Positions 15,893-25,881 are shown, numbered from the stretch's first letter. The stretch is 64,000 nt of DNA from Richelia sinica FACHB-800 (GCF_014698825.1 NZ_JACJTT010000028.1:1-64000); one strand, 5' to 3'. Translations and numbers: made by a program. The notes: generated by a model not told the origin, from the sequence alone.

Positions 15893-17368
15893 TTACTGCT
15901 GTGGAGTATACAACGGTAGCAAGAAATGACGCATAGACATTTCCACTTCTGGATTTGGTCTATCTCCATGAGGAACTAACATAGCTGGATGATCCGATTG
16001 TTGCAAGTGCATTTTGATACTCGTACTAGGAATAGCTTTCGCAGCTTCTATCAAATACTTGAGATTAAACTGAATATTCAACATCATTTCTGATGGTAAA
16101 TTAGCAACAATCACCAGATCCCCTTTACCAAATTCTCGTTCAATAGATAACCGTAATTGCTGCAAACTACCATCAAACTGTAAATAAATTCCTTGCACTT
16201 TCTTATCCGTTAATACAGCTAAACGTTCCAGTGCTTTAACCAACGGTGCTTTTTCTACAATTACTTCTTTTTCAAAACTAAATTGAGCTAATAATTTTTC
16301 ACAATCAGGATAAATTCCTTCTAAAACTGGACAGCTAAGAATGACATCTTGCCAAGCCAAAACCAAACGATTACTTTGGGAATCATACAGCATACTTATT
16401 GATTCTACATCATCACCTAAATTTCGTGCTATTTCTCTCACCACACGACCAGGCAGAGTAAATTTAATCATCTCGTCAGATGTAAATTGTTGACGTGGTT
16501 TTCTACCAATTCCTTGAGGTGAAACTTCAGTAATAGCAACTCGATGTCCATCAGTACCTATCAACTTTAATTTCTCCTGTGTAAGTTGAACATGAACTCC
16601 AGTCACAATATATTTATTTTCATCAGTGCTAACTGCATAAAGCACACCTTTTAAACCATCTTTGAAAACTATTGTTGGCAGAGAAACAGGAGTTGTATCA
16701 ATGATATTAGTAGGTGGAAACTCTTCAGCATTGATACCTCTAATTTCATATTTACCATCGGTATCAGATATACCAAGAGAATATATCTTTGTTGACTGCT
16801 CCTCTTCTGTTTCTGTCAGTTGTGTTATTTGAGTTTGACTATTCAGAGAAATATTTCCATGAGGACAATGCTTGACTATCTCAAATAACATTTGTACTGG
16901 TACAGTAATTTCCCCCTTTAATAACACCTGCGCTGCAAAACTCGCTTGAATTGTTAATGCCAAATCTGTGACGGTTAGATGTATTTGTTGTGTTTCAACA
17001 TCTGCAATAATTAGGACATTGGCAAGAATCGGATGACTAGGTTTAGCTGGTGTAGCGCAATGGACTAAAAACAGCGCATTGTAAAACTTAGTTTGTTCAC
17101 AAATCGCTTCCATTCCTGATTCTATAACTGGTTGAGGATTTGATTCCTTTTTGGGAGATTTTTTCTTTTTACGCACGGGTATTTCTGTGATATTTGTTGA
17201 TACTCCATCTTCTATTTCATTAGTAACAGCATTTTGGGGTTTGGTCTTTTCTATTTGAGAAGTAACAGTATTTGTTTGTTTTGCCTTTTCTGTTTGAGGA
17301 GTAGTAGCACTTGTTTGTTTTGTCTGCTTTGCAGTCTTCACTTTTTGTTTTGGTGCTGTTTGAGTCAT
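15893..17368 (-). CDS. dnaN: DNA polymerase III beta-clamp-like protein with basic N-terminal tail
   Basis: A sliding-clamp homologue. Counting from the ATG at 17368 (AGGA ribosome site at seven bases; the longer frame from 17398 lacks one), the first 85 or so residues are a Lys/Thr/Gln-rich, probably disordered tail ending in RKKKKSPKK. Then come three clamp-type subdomains, with recognisable blocks ALFLVHCATPAKPSHPILAN, ISDTDGKYEIRGINAEEFPP and KLIGTDGHRVAITEV. The C-terminus (HFLLPLYTPQQ) differs from the usual (L)MPM(R/K)L end that helps form the binding pocket. Plasmid-borne clamp paralogues are unusual; this one may recruit repair or plasmid replication proteins. Transcribed alone on the minus strand. 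Confidence 0.82.
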   Translation of the reverse strand: MTQTAPKQKVKTAKQTKQTSATTPQTEKAKQTNTVTSQIEKTKPQNAVTNEIEDGVSTNITEIPVRKKKKSPKKESNPQPVIESGMEAICEQTKFYNALFLVHCATPAKPSHPILANVLIIADVETQQIHLTVTDLALTIQASFAAQVLLKGEITVPVQMLFEIVKHCPHGNISLNSQTQITQLTETEEEQSTKIYSLGISDTDGKYEIRGINAEEFPPTNIIDTTPVSLPTIVFKDGLKGVLYAVSTDENKYIVTGVHVQLTQEKLKLIGTDGHRVAITEVSPQGIGRKPRQQFTSDEMIKFTLPGRVVREIARNLGDDVESISMLYDSQSNRLVLAWQDVILSCPVLEGIYPDCEKLLAQFSFEKEVIVEKAPLVKALERLAVLTDKKVQGIYLQFDGSLQQLRLSIEREFGKGDLVIVANLPSEMMLNIQFNLKYLIEAAKAIPSTSIKMHLQQSDHPAMLVPHGDRPNPEVEMSMRHFLLPLYTPQQ

Positions 17369-17398
17369 TATCTTATCCTTTATCTCTGATTGCATCAC

Positions 17399-17806
17399 TA
17401 TTAGAAGACTGCGGTAGCAGAAACAAATTTTATGGTCAGTATTCAGGTATCAGTAATCAGCTTTTGTCTTGAGTGAGACTGAGTTAGTAAGAAGATGCAG
17501 ATTTTTGTTAACTTACAGGAGTGTTTATGAGAGTAAATTACCACATATTTTTAGGCTTTTCAGTTTCTTGATGACGGCTGAATGCTTACATTTTATGAGT
17601 CTATAAATCAATTTTTCAAGCAATTATTTAATCTATAATTATAATCAAAATTTTAATTATAGTAATCCTAAATGCTAAGTGAAATATCAACCAGCTTTTA
17701 ATAGTTATAAAATAAGTATTTTTATCTCAGGTTTTTCTCACGTTTGGGGTAGGATTGCTATAGTAGACTAGGGTAAAGTCCTAAACAAAACTAAATCCGA
17801 AAAATT
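17399..17806. other. AT-rich divergent intergenic region
   Basis: Roughly 400 bases between the divergent clamp and methyltransferase genes. Very AT-rich around 17630-17720. It must hold promoters for both genes. I see no gene, and no repeat beyond AT-rich imperfect palindromes such as ATAATTATAATC near 17636. Confidence 0.4.
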
Positions 17807-18481
17807 ATGAAATTAAATGAAGTTGTGCCTTGGGGTAGAACACTGCAAGAGTATAAGCTAATGTTTAATTTATCGGACACAGACCTAAACAAGAAAATTC
17901 TGGGCTGTGGTGATGGTCCAGCCAGCTTCAACGCTGAAATGACAGAAATGGGATATTCAGTTGTCTCTATTGACCCCATTTATGAGTTTTCTGAAGACCA
18001 AATTAAACAACGAGTTCAAGAAACATATCAACCAATTATATCCCAGGTAAAACAAAATGCAGACCGCTATGTTTGGAATAACTTTCATGATGCACAACAA
18101 CTTGGTGACGCTCGTCTTGCAGCAATGGAGAAATTTTTATTGGACTATGAAACTGGGAGAAAAGCTGGACGTTATTTATCACAATCTCTACCAAAATTAG
18201 AATTTTGTGATAATCAATTTGAATTATGCGTTTGTTCTCATTTACTCTTTCTTTATTCCGAACAACTATCTCTAGATTTTCACATCGCATCTATTTATGA
18301 ACTTTTGAGAATCGCAAAAGAAGTGAGAATTTTTCCCTTATTGAAACTTGATTGTGAACTATCACCGTATCTTGATTCAGTAATTAATCTCTTTTATGGT
18401 CAACAGTTTAATATAGAAATACAATCTGTTGGTTATGAATTTCAAAAAGGTGGAAATCAAATGTTGAAAATCAATAGATAA
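17807..18481 (+). CDS. SAM-dependent methyltransferase-like protein
   Basis: 224 residues with a class I methyltransferase pattern. Motif I, ILGCGDGPASFN (about 31-42), forms the SAM-binding loop. Motif II, YSVVSIDPIYEFS, ends the second strand with an acidic residue. FELCVCSHLLFLYS (about 144-157) and the following helix and REVRIFPLL-type strand complete the Rossmann core. A helical insert lies between motif II and the core. The substrate cannot be read from sequence; small-molecule, lipid and protein methylation are all possible. It stands alone, convergent with the helicase gene, and ends in a shared hairpin. Confidence 0.7.
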   Translation: MKLNEVVPWGRTLQEYKLMFNLSDTDLNKKILGCGDGPASFNAEMTEMGYSVVSIDPIYEFSEDQIKQRVQETYQPIISQVKQNADRYVWNNFHDAQQLGDARLAAMEKFLLDYETGRKAGRYLSQSLPKLEFCDNQFELCVCSHLLFLYSEQLSLDFHIASIYELLRIAKEVRIFPLLKLDCELSPYLDSVINLFYGQQFNIEIQSVGYEFQKGGNQMLKINR

Positions 18482-18520
18482 TCAAGATTTACGCAAAAAA
18501 CCATCATTACAACTATAACT

Positions 18521-18563
18521 TAATGGAGAGAAGCAATACCTTTATTGCGCTCCTCTCCCATTA
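18521..18563. terminator. Bidirectional hairpin between convergent genes
   Basis: TAATGGAGAG..AGCAATA pairs imperfectly with TATTGC..CTCCTCTCCCATTA, a long stem with small bulges. It lies midway between the methyltransferase (ending 18481) and the helicase (ending 18609) and probably ends transcription from both sides. There is no long T-tract. Confidence 0.55.
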
Positions 18564-18608
18564 CAAAATGTGGTTTATTTTAGTTGATGATTCTTAGCCG
18601 TTTATAGA

Positions 18609-20012
18609 TTACCGGATTACCAAAATACGCTGTCTAGCTCGTGAACTAGCAACATAATACAAACGATTAAACTCCTTAATTTTGGCTAGAATTGATTTAT
18701 TATCATCTCCCCGTTCTGGATTCAATCGCTTACTTAAATCTTGTCCATCAATACCCGCTTCCAAGAAAGTGCTACCTTGACTATTATGCACGGTTAATGC
18801 AAAGCAATTTCTAATATTAGCAAACTGCTCTAAGTGTTTATAGTATTGCTTCCATAGAAAAGGATTACGTTTGGCACTTCTGAGCAATCGTTGAGTTTCT
18901 TGTTTAAATCGTTTCTCTTCATCTTCATGTAAAACGTATATTTGACGCACAATTCCTTCATCTGTTTCTACTTTCAATCTCCAAGCATCATAATTGTTAT
19001 AACGTTCTGTCAACACATCTACAACATTAAATTCTGTAGATGTAGAAAGAATGGATGTTTTTCCATCAGGAGCTATCACCGGATCTCTGGTAATTAATCG
19101 TTCTCCCGGAATAAATCTGTTAGCATTCTTCCCATACAAATATGTACGAATTTGTTGATTATAAAAGTCAACTTGGGCATTAGTCCATGATAAAATACGG
19201 AAACAATCGGGATTATGCACAAATTCTTTAGACATCTTTTTGCACGCATACCGCAGCAAAGTTTGACGTTTTACCATGAGCGAACCGTTACTTTTATCAG
19301 GTAAATATTTAGCAAAGGGATTAAATGGTATTTTACTTTGAGTAACTGCATAACGAGCAGCAGTAACAAACTCTAATAAAGGACTATCAATTCCTTGACG
19401 GACAACTTGAGTTAATACTGCTTTATTTGCTACTTGAAAACTGAGAGATTTTCTTTCATTGACTGGATTTAATTGTGCAGGGTCGCCCATGAGAATAATT
19501 TTGATTTGTGTCCAAGGTGATGATTGATTAGCAACATTTTCAATCCAGTGCCAAAGTTGTTTGCCAATCATGGAACATTCATCAATAAAGACAACATCAA
19601 ATAAATTAATGTAGGATGGTCCTATCTGCTCCAGTATTTTCTCTTTACCTCTAGTCACCATTCCTAATCCTAGTAATTGGTGAATAGTAAAGAATTCTAC
19701 GTTAGTTACTCCATTTTCTGCCGCCATCCGTCGCAGTACACCTACTGCTTTATTTGTGGGTGCAGTTAATACAACTTTTTTACCTGTGGCTACCAGCACT
19801 TTAACGAGTTGGAATACTATGGTTGATTTCCCTGTACCGGCATATCCTACTAACATAAATAAAGCAGCAGTGACATTTTGTTGGACAAATGTCCACATTT
19901 TATCTAAGGCTTTTTGCTGCTGTTGGGTAAGTTTAAATGGGAAAGAATTTGTGGTCAGGAAATTAGGAATGGTTTGCATCATCGCTGCATTAACTCTATT
20001 AATAGTATTCAT
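18609..20012 (-). CDS. RecD/Dda-like superfamily 1 DNA helicase
   Basis: 467 residues, an SF1B-type helicase shorter than RecD and close in size to phage Dda. Walker A GYAGTGKST at 56-64, APTNKAV (motif Ia) near 84-90, Walker B VVFIDECSM with D144-E145, LMGDPAQLNPV (motif III), then the C-terminal UvrD-like module with LTVHNSQGSTF and YVASSRARQRILVI. Such enzymes unwind DNA 5' to 3' and often belong to plasmid replication, conjugation or repair. It lies downstream of the conjugation cluster and next to the clamp-like gene, which suits a role in plasmid DNA processing. Two nearby ATG codons (residues 1 and 11-12) are possible starts; neither has a good ribosome site. Confidence 0.85.
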   Translation of the reverse strand: MNTINRVNAAMMQTIPNFLTTNSFPFKLTQQQQKALDKMWTFVQQNVTAALFMLVGYAGTGKSTIVFQLVKVLVATGKKVVLTAPTNKAVGVLRRMAAENGVTNVEFFTIHQLLGLGMVTRGKEKILEQIGPSYINLFDVVFIDECSMIGKQLWHWIENVANQSSPWTQIKIILMGDPAQLNPVNERKSLSFQVANKAVLTQVVRQGIDSPLLEFVTAARYAVTQSKIPFNPFAKYLPDKSNGSLMVKRQTLLRYACKKMSKEFVHNPDCFRILSWTNAQVDFYNQQIRTYLYGKNANRFIPGERLITRDPVIAPDGKTSILSTSTEFNVVDVLTERYNNYDAWRLKVETDEGIVRQIYVLHEDEEKRFKQETQRLLRSAKRNPFLWKQYYKHLEQFANIRNCFALTVHNSQGSTFLEAGIDGQDLSKRLNPERGDDNKSILAKIKEFNRLYYVASSRARQRILVIR

Positions 20013-20520
20013 GCAATGCAGCGATAGCTGTAGGCTTCATTTGATTTCAAAACAACATCTTTCTATAATTTTAGTATCGTTAAAGATATAACAAAAAAAT
20101 TAGTTTTTAACTTATTCAAAATAAAACATTCATTTTTTGGATAAAAAATTTTGACTTATAGTAACTTATAGTAGTGGTAATAACCATGTAAATAGAGACT
20201 CACTAAGGGTTTTAAACAGTTGAAATGTGAGAAAAATAATCCTCATGTTGCAGCTTTCTTGAATTCATCTTCAATAACCAAAACCCGCAAGTCTGATTTT
20301 TATGTTGGGAACGGTGTCCCATCTGTTGTGAACATTTTATAACTGACCTGTTTACCATCTTTATTTCATAAAACATGTAGACAAATTTGTTATGCATTTA
20401 ATAAATTTATTTATATCTTTGTTAATGAATCAGAAAAAATAAGCATTTTTATAACACCAAAATTTAACTAGTATTGTGAATATTTTAAATACTTTTTGTG
20501 CTTATTTTTGTGTTAAATTT
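20013..20520. other. AT-rich gene-free stretch
   Basis: 508 bases between two minus-strand genes. AT-rich with scattered inverted repeats but no ORF with coding character; the 61-residue frame at 20212-20397 is not convincing. It presumably contains the helicase promoter and the end of the conjugation transcript. Confidence 0.4.
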
Positions 20521-21234
20521 CTAGCGTGGTTGTACAAGTTGGCGTATATTTTCACCAAGAGAAATTCTTCCTAATTCAGAAATAACCTCAATTGGTACGC
20601 CAATAGATGTAGCTGCGTCTGGGATTGTCACGCGGCTATTTCTGAGCATAGCTATAACCTGGCGTACTTTAGCAACAACAGGGTCATTGTGCTGGGTATA
20701 ACCTCGATTAATAGCGATTCTTAGACCAGTTTCAATATCATCTACTGTAGCCCTGCGGTTTTTATTTATTAATAATTTTTGTTGCCCTGGAATTGCATTG
20801 GCAATTTGAATACCGACATATCCAATTTTTCCACCTGGTCGAACAATATCGAAGTTGTAAAGTCGCTTTTGTCTTTTATTATCTACAGTTTGAACAAGCA
20901 AATTAGTAATAGTAGTTGTGGTAGAACCCGGAAACTTCAGCGGTTGGATTACTCGCATAAAAATAGTCGTAGCTTGTCCACTTTTTAAATCTGCATCTGT
21001 GGTGTAATTCAATCGGGAAGGGTCTGCTAATAAAATGTAAGTGATCTTTTCGTCAGTTTGACTAAAGCTGATAGGTATAGCACGTCCTGGAATAACTTGA
21101 ACTTGAATTTTATTGCGTATAGCTATATCCCTTTCAATGAATCGATATGCAGGAGTCTGTGCTTGTGTAACAGGTGTTGTTACACCAGTTATTAAGGCGC
21201 TAGTAGCAATAAATGGAACGAAAAATAGTTTCAT
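20521..21234 (-). CDS. VirB9/TraK-like secretion-channel protein (candidate)
   Basis: 237 residues with a signal peptide (MKLFFVPFIATSALITGVTT, cleavage near QAQ). The mature N-terminal half is strand-rich (IQVQVIPGRAIPISFSQTD, YILLADPSRLNYTTD, LLVQTVDN, YNFDIV), as in the beta-sandwich domain of VirB9/TraK/TrbG outer-membrane core proteins. The C-terminal half is helical. It follows the VirB10-like gene by 48 bases on the same strand, the expected neighbour for a VirB9-type protein. The family call rests on fold pattern and position, not on clear motifs. It would form the outer-membrane ring of a conjugation channel. Confidence 0.5.
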   Translation of the reverse strand: MKLFFVPFIATSALITGVTTPVTQAQTPAYRFIERDIAIRNKIQVQVIPGRAIPISFSQTDEKITYILLADPSRLNYTTDADLKSGQATTIFMRVIQPLKFPGSTTTTITNLLVQTVDNKRQKRLYNFDIVRPGGKIGYVGIQIANAIPGQQKLLINKNRRATVDDIETGLRIAINRGYTQHNDPVVAKVRQVIAMLRNSRVTIPDAATSIGVPIEVISELGRISLGENIRQLVQPR

Positions 21235-21282
21235 ATTAATTTGATATTTTTGATGAAAAACTTTGATTAATTCAGATGAATA

Positions 21283-22902
21283 TCATTGTTCAAATTTTAA
21301 GAAATTATTGACAACAACTGAAACCTCCATACCTTCAGGTAGATATTGAATATTCGGGCGTTGCAGCAATTCCTGAACCGCTTGGTCAGAACGTCTCGAC
21401 AAGCGATCGCTCACCGGAGTGAAAAATCCCTCCAACGCCGCAGCCCATATTTGCGGGTCAGAATTAGTAGTAACGGTACTTTGATTAAAACTACCACCAG
21501 AAACAACGGTGCTAGATTGAGTGCGGGGTTGATTAACTATACTGCCCACTTTCCCCAAGCTACTGAGTAATCCCACTAATAAATCTTGTTTAGCAATATC
21601 TGATCCTGCATCATGCAGCTTTTGAGCAATTAATGGTTGCTTGTTGCCACCGCGAATTAATAGCGTGTTAGCTGGTATTGTTTTCTGCTTGACTTTACCT
21701 TGAGAGTTAGGGTAAATGAGTGCGATGCCAGTAGCTGACACTAAATTATTCTTTTTACCTACAGCTGCGGTTTGAGCAACGACAACAGTACCCGCCGGAA
21801 GTGCCACCGTACCATCTGTAGCTTTGAGAGGTGTGGTTAACTCTACTGCAAAGCGGTCATTGGGGTTCTGACCACCTTCATCCCAAATCATGGGCATAAT
21901 TACTTTCGCAGCGGTAGACTCACCGAGTGCTATATCCTTAACGGTTTCTGTTTGCGAGTTGACCAAACCTACAGGGGTACGATTGAGGATACCAATCATG
22001 CCAGGAGACAAGCTATCAGTTTGATTCTCAATACTTTTGGAGCCAATTAAAACTGTTTGTAGTTCAGTTTCTTGAGGGATGGGTGTACTTAGTTTGGGAG
22101 TTTTGAGATTTTTATGACCTAATGTTTTATTATCTAGTGTCGGTTGTTCCTGAATAGACATAGGTGCCGAGTTGCTAATTTGCGACTGTCCCAAACTAGC
22201 CAGTTGATTCCATTGCTGCAAAGCATCGGCAATAGTTTCAGGCCTGTTAGCTGTTTTTTGGATTGTCGATGGTGTAGTCATAACAGGACTATGTATTGGA
22301 ATTGGAGAAGAATACCGTCTGACAATATGTGCAGGTTCAGCAACTCGTGGCGTAACGGTTTGGCCTACTGTCCGCGTTGGTGTGCGTTGTGGTTTAGCTG
22401 GTAATGTGGCTTGAGGAGAGGGAGTAGGAACTGGTTCAGCTTTTAGTTGCTGCTGTTGGTCTTGAAAGGCTAATCTACTTTTGAGTTCAGCTGATTCATC
22501 TAAAGGTGGTTCACTTGTTGGTGAGGGATTAGTCGCTTTTGCTGCTTGTTTAGCAGGAGGTTGCGGTTGCAAAAAACCAAACCACAGCAGTGAGCCGGAT
22601 GCAATTACTGTTCCTACCAAAGTGACTACTGATACTAGACGCACACCCGGTTTTTCTGCTAGTGGTCGCTCTAGTGCTTTTTCCGCATCTTGTTTTAAGC
22701 GATATTCTTCAGAAATCAGTTGACTCGCAGCAGGGTTATAACCAGCCAACCACTGCTCTTCTTCAGGGCTGATATCCTCGTCAGCAACGACAACGGTTGA
22801 GCTAGAACCATGATTGTTGTTAGTAGTATTTGATTCGAGAGAATAATGAACAGAATTTCCATTCAGGGAATTAAATTCGTGATTTTGATTTGAATCTTCC
22901 AT
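21283..22902 (-). CDS. TrbI/VirB10-like conjugation channel protein
   Basis: 539 residues. A cytoplasmic acidic N-terminus is followed by one membrane segment (VVTLVGTVIASGSLLWFGFL, about 94-113), a long Pro/Thr/Gln-rich periplasmic linker and a C-terminal beta-barrel domain. That domain shows RFAVELTTPLKATDGTVALP, AGTVVVAQT and a Ser/Gly-rich antenna-like loop, ending in LPEGMEVSVVVNNF. This is the standard VirB10/TrbI plan, spanning inner to outer membrane in a type IV secretion system. It lies between the VirB8-like and VirB9-like genes, in conjugation-operon order. Confidence 0.82.
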   Translation of the reverse strand: MEDSNQNHEFNSLNGNSVHYSLESNTTNNNHGSSSTVVVADEDISPEEEQWLAGYNPAASQLISEEYRLKQDAEKALERPLAEKPGVRLVSVVTLVGTVIASGSLLWFGFLQPQPPAKQAAKATNPSPTSEPPLDESAELKSRLAFQDQQQQLKAEPVPTPSPQATLPAKPQRTPTRTVGQTVTPRVAEPAHIVRRYSSPIPIHSPVMTTPSTIQKTANRPETIADALQQWNQLASLGQSQISNSAPMSIQEQPTLDNKTLGHKNLKTPKLSTPIPQETELQTVLIGSKSIENQTDSLSPGMIGILNRTPVGLVNSQTETVKDIALGESTAAKVIMPMIWDEGGQNPNDRFAVELTTPLKATDGTVALPAGTVVVAQTAAVGKKNNLVSATGIALIYPNSQGKVKQKTIPANTLLIRGGNKQPLIAQKLHDAGSDIAKQDLLVGLLSSLGKVGSIVNQPRTQSSTVVSGGSFNQSTVTTNSDPQIWAAALEGFFTPVSDRLSRRSDQAVQELLQRPNIQYLPEGMEVSVVVNNFLKFEQ

Positions 22903-22953
22903 AATTTCACTGTTCGCTCACTTAACAACACATTCATCAGCTTTTTTGCATAT

Positions 22954-23685
22954 TTAACGTCGTTGTTGAGGATTAAACTCAACCATCCTGGTAATTTGCA
23001 ATCCAGACGAGCGCATTTCGTAGATTTTCTGTTCTATCAATGGGGCATCTTTTCCTAGTGGGGAACGAGGAATTTCTACTGCTTGAACGGTAAATGTGCG
23101 GTTAAAAGAAATACGTTCATCTCTGCCAGTAGTGCGGTCAACTAAAATGCGAGTAGCAATCATGTCAATTTCCCATTCACCGAGTCGAACTGCTCTTGGT
23201 TCTGAAAGATAGGAAATAATTGTTGTACTGCGAAGTTGACCTGTAAAAACCCCGGTTGGAACTAATTCAGCAATCTTCGGTAGCGATGCTTGAGCGAATT
23301 TGGGTTCAAGGAGTAGAGAAGCAAACCAAGTAGCGGTGGGTATACGTCTGTTACCAACTTTAATTCCAGAATCTGTTTGATTTTGATTGCTACCCACCAA
23401 TTTATCATCCCAGTTAAATGTCAGCGTTGTCCAATCGCTCACTACTTTTTGAATCACTGCTGGATACCGCCAATTGCGGTCTTGTTCAGCAATGTAGACT
23501 GTTTCACCGTTGACTAACTGAGCAAATGTTGTCTTCCGTTCAGCGATTTTATTGACTTTAAAAGCAGTGAATAATGTCAATAAAAATATCAGACTATTGA
23601 ATCCTGTTAAGCAAAGAAAACAAACCGCTAAAAGGTTTTTAGCTTCTGGTAATAACGGAGTTTGAGGTCGTTTTACTTGCATCAT
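22954..23685 (-). CDS. VirB8/TraE-like inner-membrane protein (candidate)
   Basis: About 243 residues. One N-terminal membrane segment (LLAVCFLCLTGFNSLIFLL, about 19-37) precedes a periplasmic domain of mixed helices and strands that includes TVYIAEQDRNWRYP, TATWFASLLLE and ERISFNRTFTVQAVEIP. This topology and the size match VirB8/TraE assembly factors. The ATG at 23685 overlaps the TGA of the upstream VirB6-like gene (TGATG), so the two are translationally coupled; a TTG at 23688 is less likely. Position between VirB6- and VirB10-like genes supports the call. Confidence 0.55.
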   Translation of the reverse strand: MMQVKRPQTPLLPEAKNLLAVCFLCLTGFNSLIFLLTLFTAFKVNKIAERKTTFAQLVNGETVYIAEQDRNWRYPAVIQKVVSDWTTLTFNWDDKLVGSNQNQTDSGIKVGNRRIPTATWFASLLLEPKFAQASLPKIAELVPTGVFTGQLRSTTIISYLSEPRAVRLGEWEIDMIATRILVDRTTGRDERISFNRTFTVQAVEIPRSPLGKDAPLIEQKIYEMRSSGLQITRMVEFNPQQRR

Positions 23686-24803
23686 CAACCTTTACGTAGT
23701 AAAGCAATACTAGTTGCTGTGCCAATAGCACTGCTGAAAATATCAATCAAGCCTTTGACATTAGCAGAAATACCGTTATAAATTGCCATTCCTCCACCTC
23801 CAGCTATTAGCACTGCTAAAATTGGTGCAAAGATACTCAAGAAAAACATAAAAGCGAAATCAGAGGCTAATGCAGCACCTGATTTGACCAAGACAACGGC
23901 AGTCAACCCCACTAAAATGTTGTATCCTAGTTGAACACCAAATAGAGAAATAAACCCAGTTAACCAAGCCCAAATCGGACGACCTTGCAATGGTAATAAT
24001 GATAAACCCATTGCAATTGGAGCAAACAAAGCAGTTAGCAACAATGCAGCTTCTAGAATATTTACAAATCCCCATTGCAAGGCATAAAGAATAAAGCGAA
24101 TAATGGGAATAGCCGTATCTCGAAATACACTGCCTGGGTCATTTACAAATTCAATTGCAGTACCAATTTGACCAGGTAAAGTTCTAGACCAAATAAACTG
24201 AGCAAAATCTCGCAGGGGCTGAAGTGGAGATTCGGCTTTCTTCTCAGCTTCAGTGACGATAGCTTGGGCTTGTTCTCGCTTTGAATCCCAGCATTCGATT
24301 AATTCTGCACCTACTTGTCCCTGACATTCACTGTAAAGGTTTTCTAGCTGTTGTTTGGCAATACTACTAATAGTGACATTAGCAATTGCAGACTTAAATG
24401 TTAATTCACTAACTTGTATTTCCAGGATATTTTGTACTTGATTATAAGCAAATCCTCGAATAAAAATAATGGTTTTGGCTAAAAAATTACCATTACTGCC
24501 CAGAAATATCATAATTACAATTGGCCAGACAAAAATACTTACTAATTCTGACCAAGATTGTTTTTCAATAATTTCTTTCCCAGTTGTTAGCGCTACAAAC
24601 AATATACTAGCAGCGCCCAAGGTGATACCTAAATCAACTAAGCCGTACCATAAGCTAGACTTTCCTGAATCTAGGGTAACTTGCCAAACCAAATTCCAAG
24701 ATTCAACTGTGGCACGAGATAATTCTAAAGCACTAGAAACAATTTCTAACGCTTGAGTTTCTCCACCAGTTACAGAGAATGATTGAGCAATCAGTTTCAT
24801 CAT
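23685..24803 (-). CDS. VirB6/TrbL-like polytopic membrane protein
   Basis: About 372 residues from the ATG at 24803. At least six hydrophobic segments are visible, including LGITLGAASILFVALTTG, LVSIFVWPIVIMIFLGS, FVNILEAALLLTALFAPIA, LFGVQLGYNILVGLTAVVLV and FAFMFFLSIFAPILAVLIA. A soluble, charged loop lies in the middle (about 140-210). This matches VirB6/TrbL, the inner-membrane pore component of type IV secretion. Its stop overlaps the start of the VirB8-like gene. The longer frame begins at a GTG four codons earlier. Confidence 0.65.
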   Translation of the reverse strand: MMKLIAQSFSVTGGETQALEIVSSALELSRATVESWNLVWQVTLDSGKSSLWYGLVDLGITLGAASILFVALTTGKEIIEKQSWSELVSIFVWPIVIMIFLGSNGNFLAKTIIFIRGFAYNQVQNILEIQVSELTFKSAIANVTISSIAKQQLENLYSECQGQVGAELIECWDSKREQAQAIVTEAEKKAESPLQPLRDFAQFIWSRTLPGQIGTAIEFVNDPGSVFRDTAIPIIRFILYALQWGFVNILEAALLLTALFAPIAMGLSLLPLQGRPIWAWLTGFISLFGVQLGYNILVGLTAVVLVKSGAALASDFAFMFFLSIFAPILAVLIAGGGGMAIYNGISANVKGLIDIFSSAIGTATSIALLRKG

Positions 24804-24973
24804 GACCAATATCACGCTTCGTCGGCTAAAGATAATTCAAAGTCTCGTACCAATGTAATCATCAAAAAATTAGAATTATTCAGAACTGGAAATTAAGGGT
24901 AAAAAGTTATTATGATAAATTTATATCTGTTTCTTGAAGTTCTACTTTTTACACCACAGTTGAATTAATAAAT

Positions 24974-25777
24974 CTAATTGTTTTCACCCAAAGTAATTCC
25001 ACCAGGCATCATTAATAATCCAGCTTGTTGAGACATAGCATTACCTGCGGCTATAGTTTTTCGCCTGTCAGCAGTATTGATAGCTGCAAGTTCTTTAGCT
25101 GTTTGAGCAATCAAAGTGTTGTTTAATGCCCGGTCAAATCTTGCTTGCTGGGCTTCTTGAAGGATGCGCTCATTAACTTTACTATTGAGTGCTGTTTGTT
25201 GGGATAAATTCTGTAAAATCTGTTGGCTGACATCTAAGCTTTGCGATTCTTCACCTAAATTGATAATCGCTTGTGTGTCTTGTCGAGTTGCTTGCTCTCT
25301 TTGAGTGATTTGAGTTTGGGCTGTTTCCCCTAAAGTTGCTTGATTAGCAATTTCAGTGACAATATTTCTCGTCGTATCCTTGCCGATATCTTGACGAATT
25401 CCGTAAGAACTTTGACCATTAGTTTTATTTTCCAAAATCTCGGATAAGATAGCTCCAGGGCTGTTACTAGCTGAACCACCTAAAATCTGATTCCACAATT
25501 TAGCAATATCGGGAATTTGCAATGCCCCAATTGCTGAGTTGATTAAATTATTGATTGGACTCAGCAAGTCTTGTTGGACAAAATTTTTGACATCACCAAT
25601 AAATTCATTAATTTGATTGCCAGTATTTTCAACAAAAATATTACTACTATTTGCTTGATTACTAACATCTATACTGTTGGTATTTTGAGTGTTGGCAATT
25701 GCTGGTTGATGAATAGAAATAGCACTCAAAATTAAAATCATGCTTGTATATTGAGTTGCCATAAATTTGAGTTTCAT
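24974..25777 (-). CDS. VirB5/TrbJ-like secreted helical protein (candidate)
   Basis: 267 residues. A signal peptide (about 1-28, ending HQPAIA-NTQ) is followed by an almost entirely helical, Gln/Asn/Ala-rich protein. It includes NEFIGDVKNFVQQDLLSPIN and a long coiled-coil-like region from about 150 to 245. This matches the minor pilus protein VirB5/TrbJ in size, export and helical content. The start has a CGGAG site eight bases upstream. It lies between the VirB4-like and VirB6-like genes, the canonical place for VirB5. Confidence 0.6.
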   Translation of the reverse strand: MKLKFMATQYTSMILILSAISIHQPAIANTQNTNSIDVSNQANSSNIFVENTGNQINEFIGDVKNFVQQDLLSPINNLINSAIGALQIPDIAKLWNQILGGSASNSPGAILSEILENKTNGQSSYGIRQDIGKDTTRNIVTEIANQATLGETAQTQITQREQATRQDTQAIINLGEESQSLDVSQQILQNLSQQTALNSKVNERILQEAQQARFDRALNNTLIAQTAKELAAINTADRRKTIAAGNAMSQQAGLLMMPGGITLGENN

Positions 25778-25881
25778 TACTAATCTCCGTTGGTTAAGTT
25801 TCAGTGTTAATTACTTGTGATTACTTGAGCTAAAAGCTGCCAATCGCTTTGGCAATTACTGCACTTTTGAAAACTACTGAT

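Noticed and set aside
19882-19895. TGGACAAATGTCCA inside the helicase gene as a further palindrome site
   Set aside because: The arms are in a different arrangement and shorter; it is coding sequence and not the same motif.
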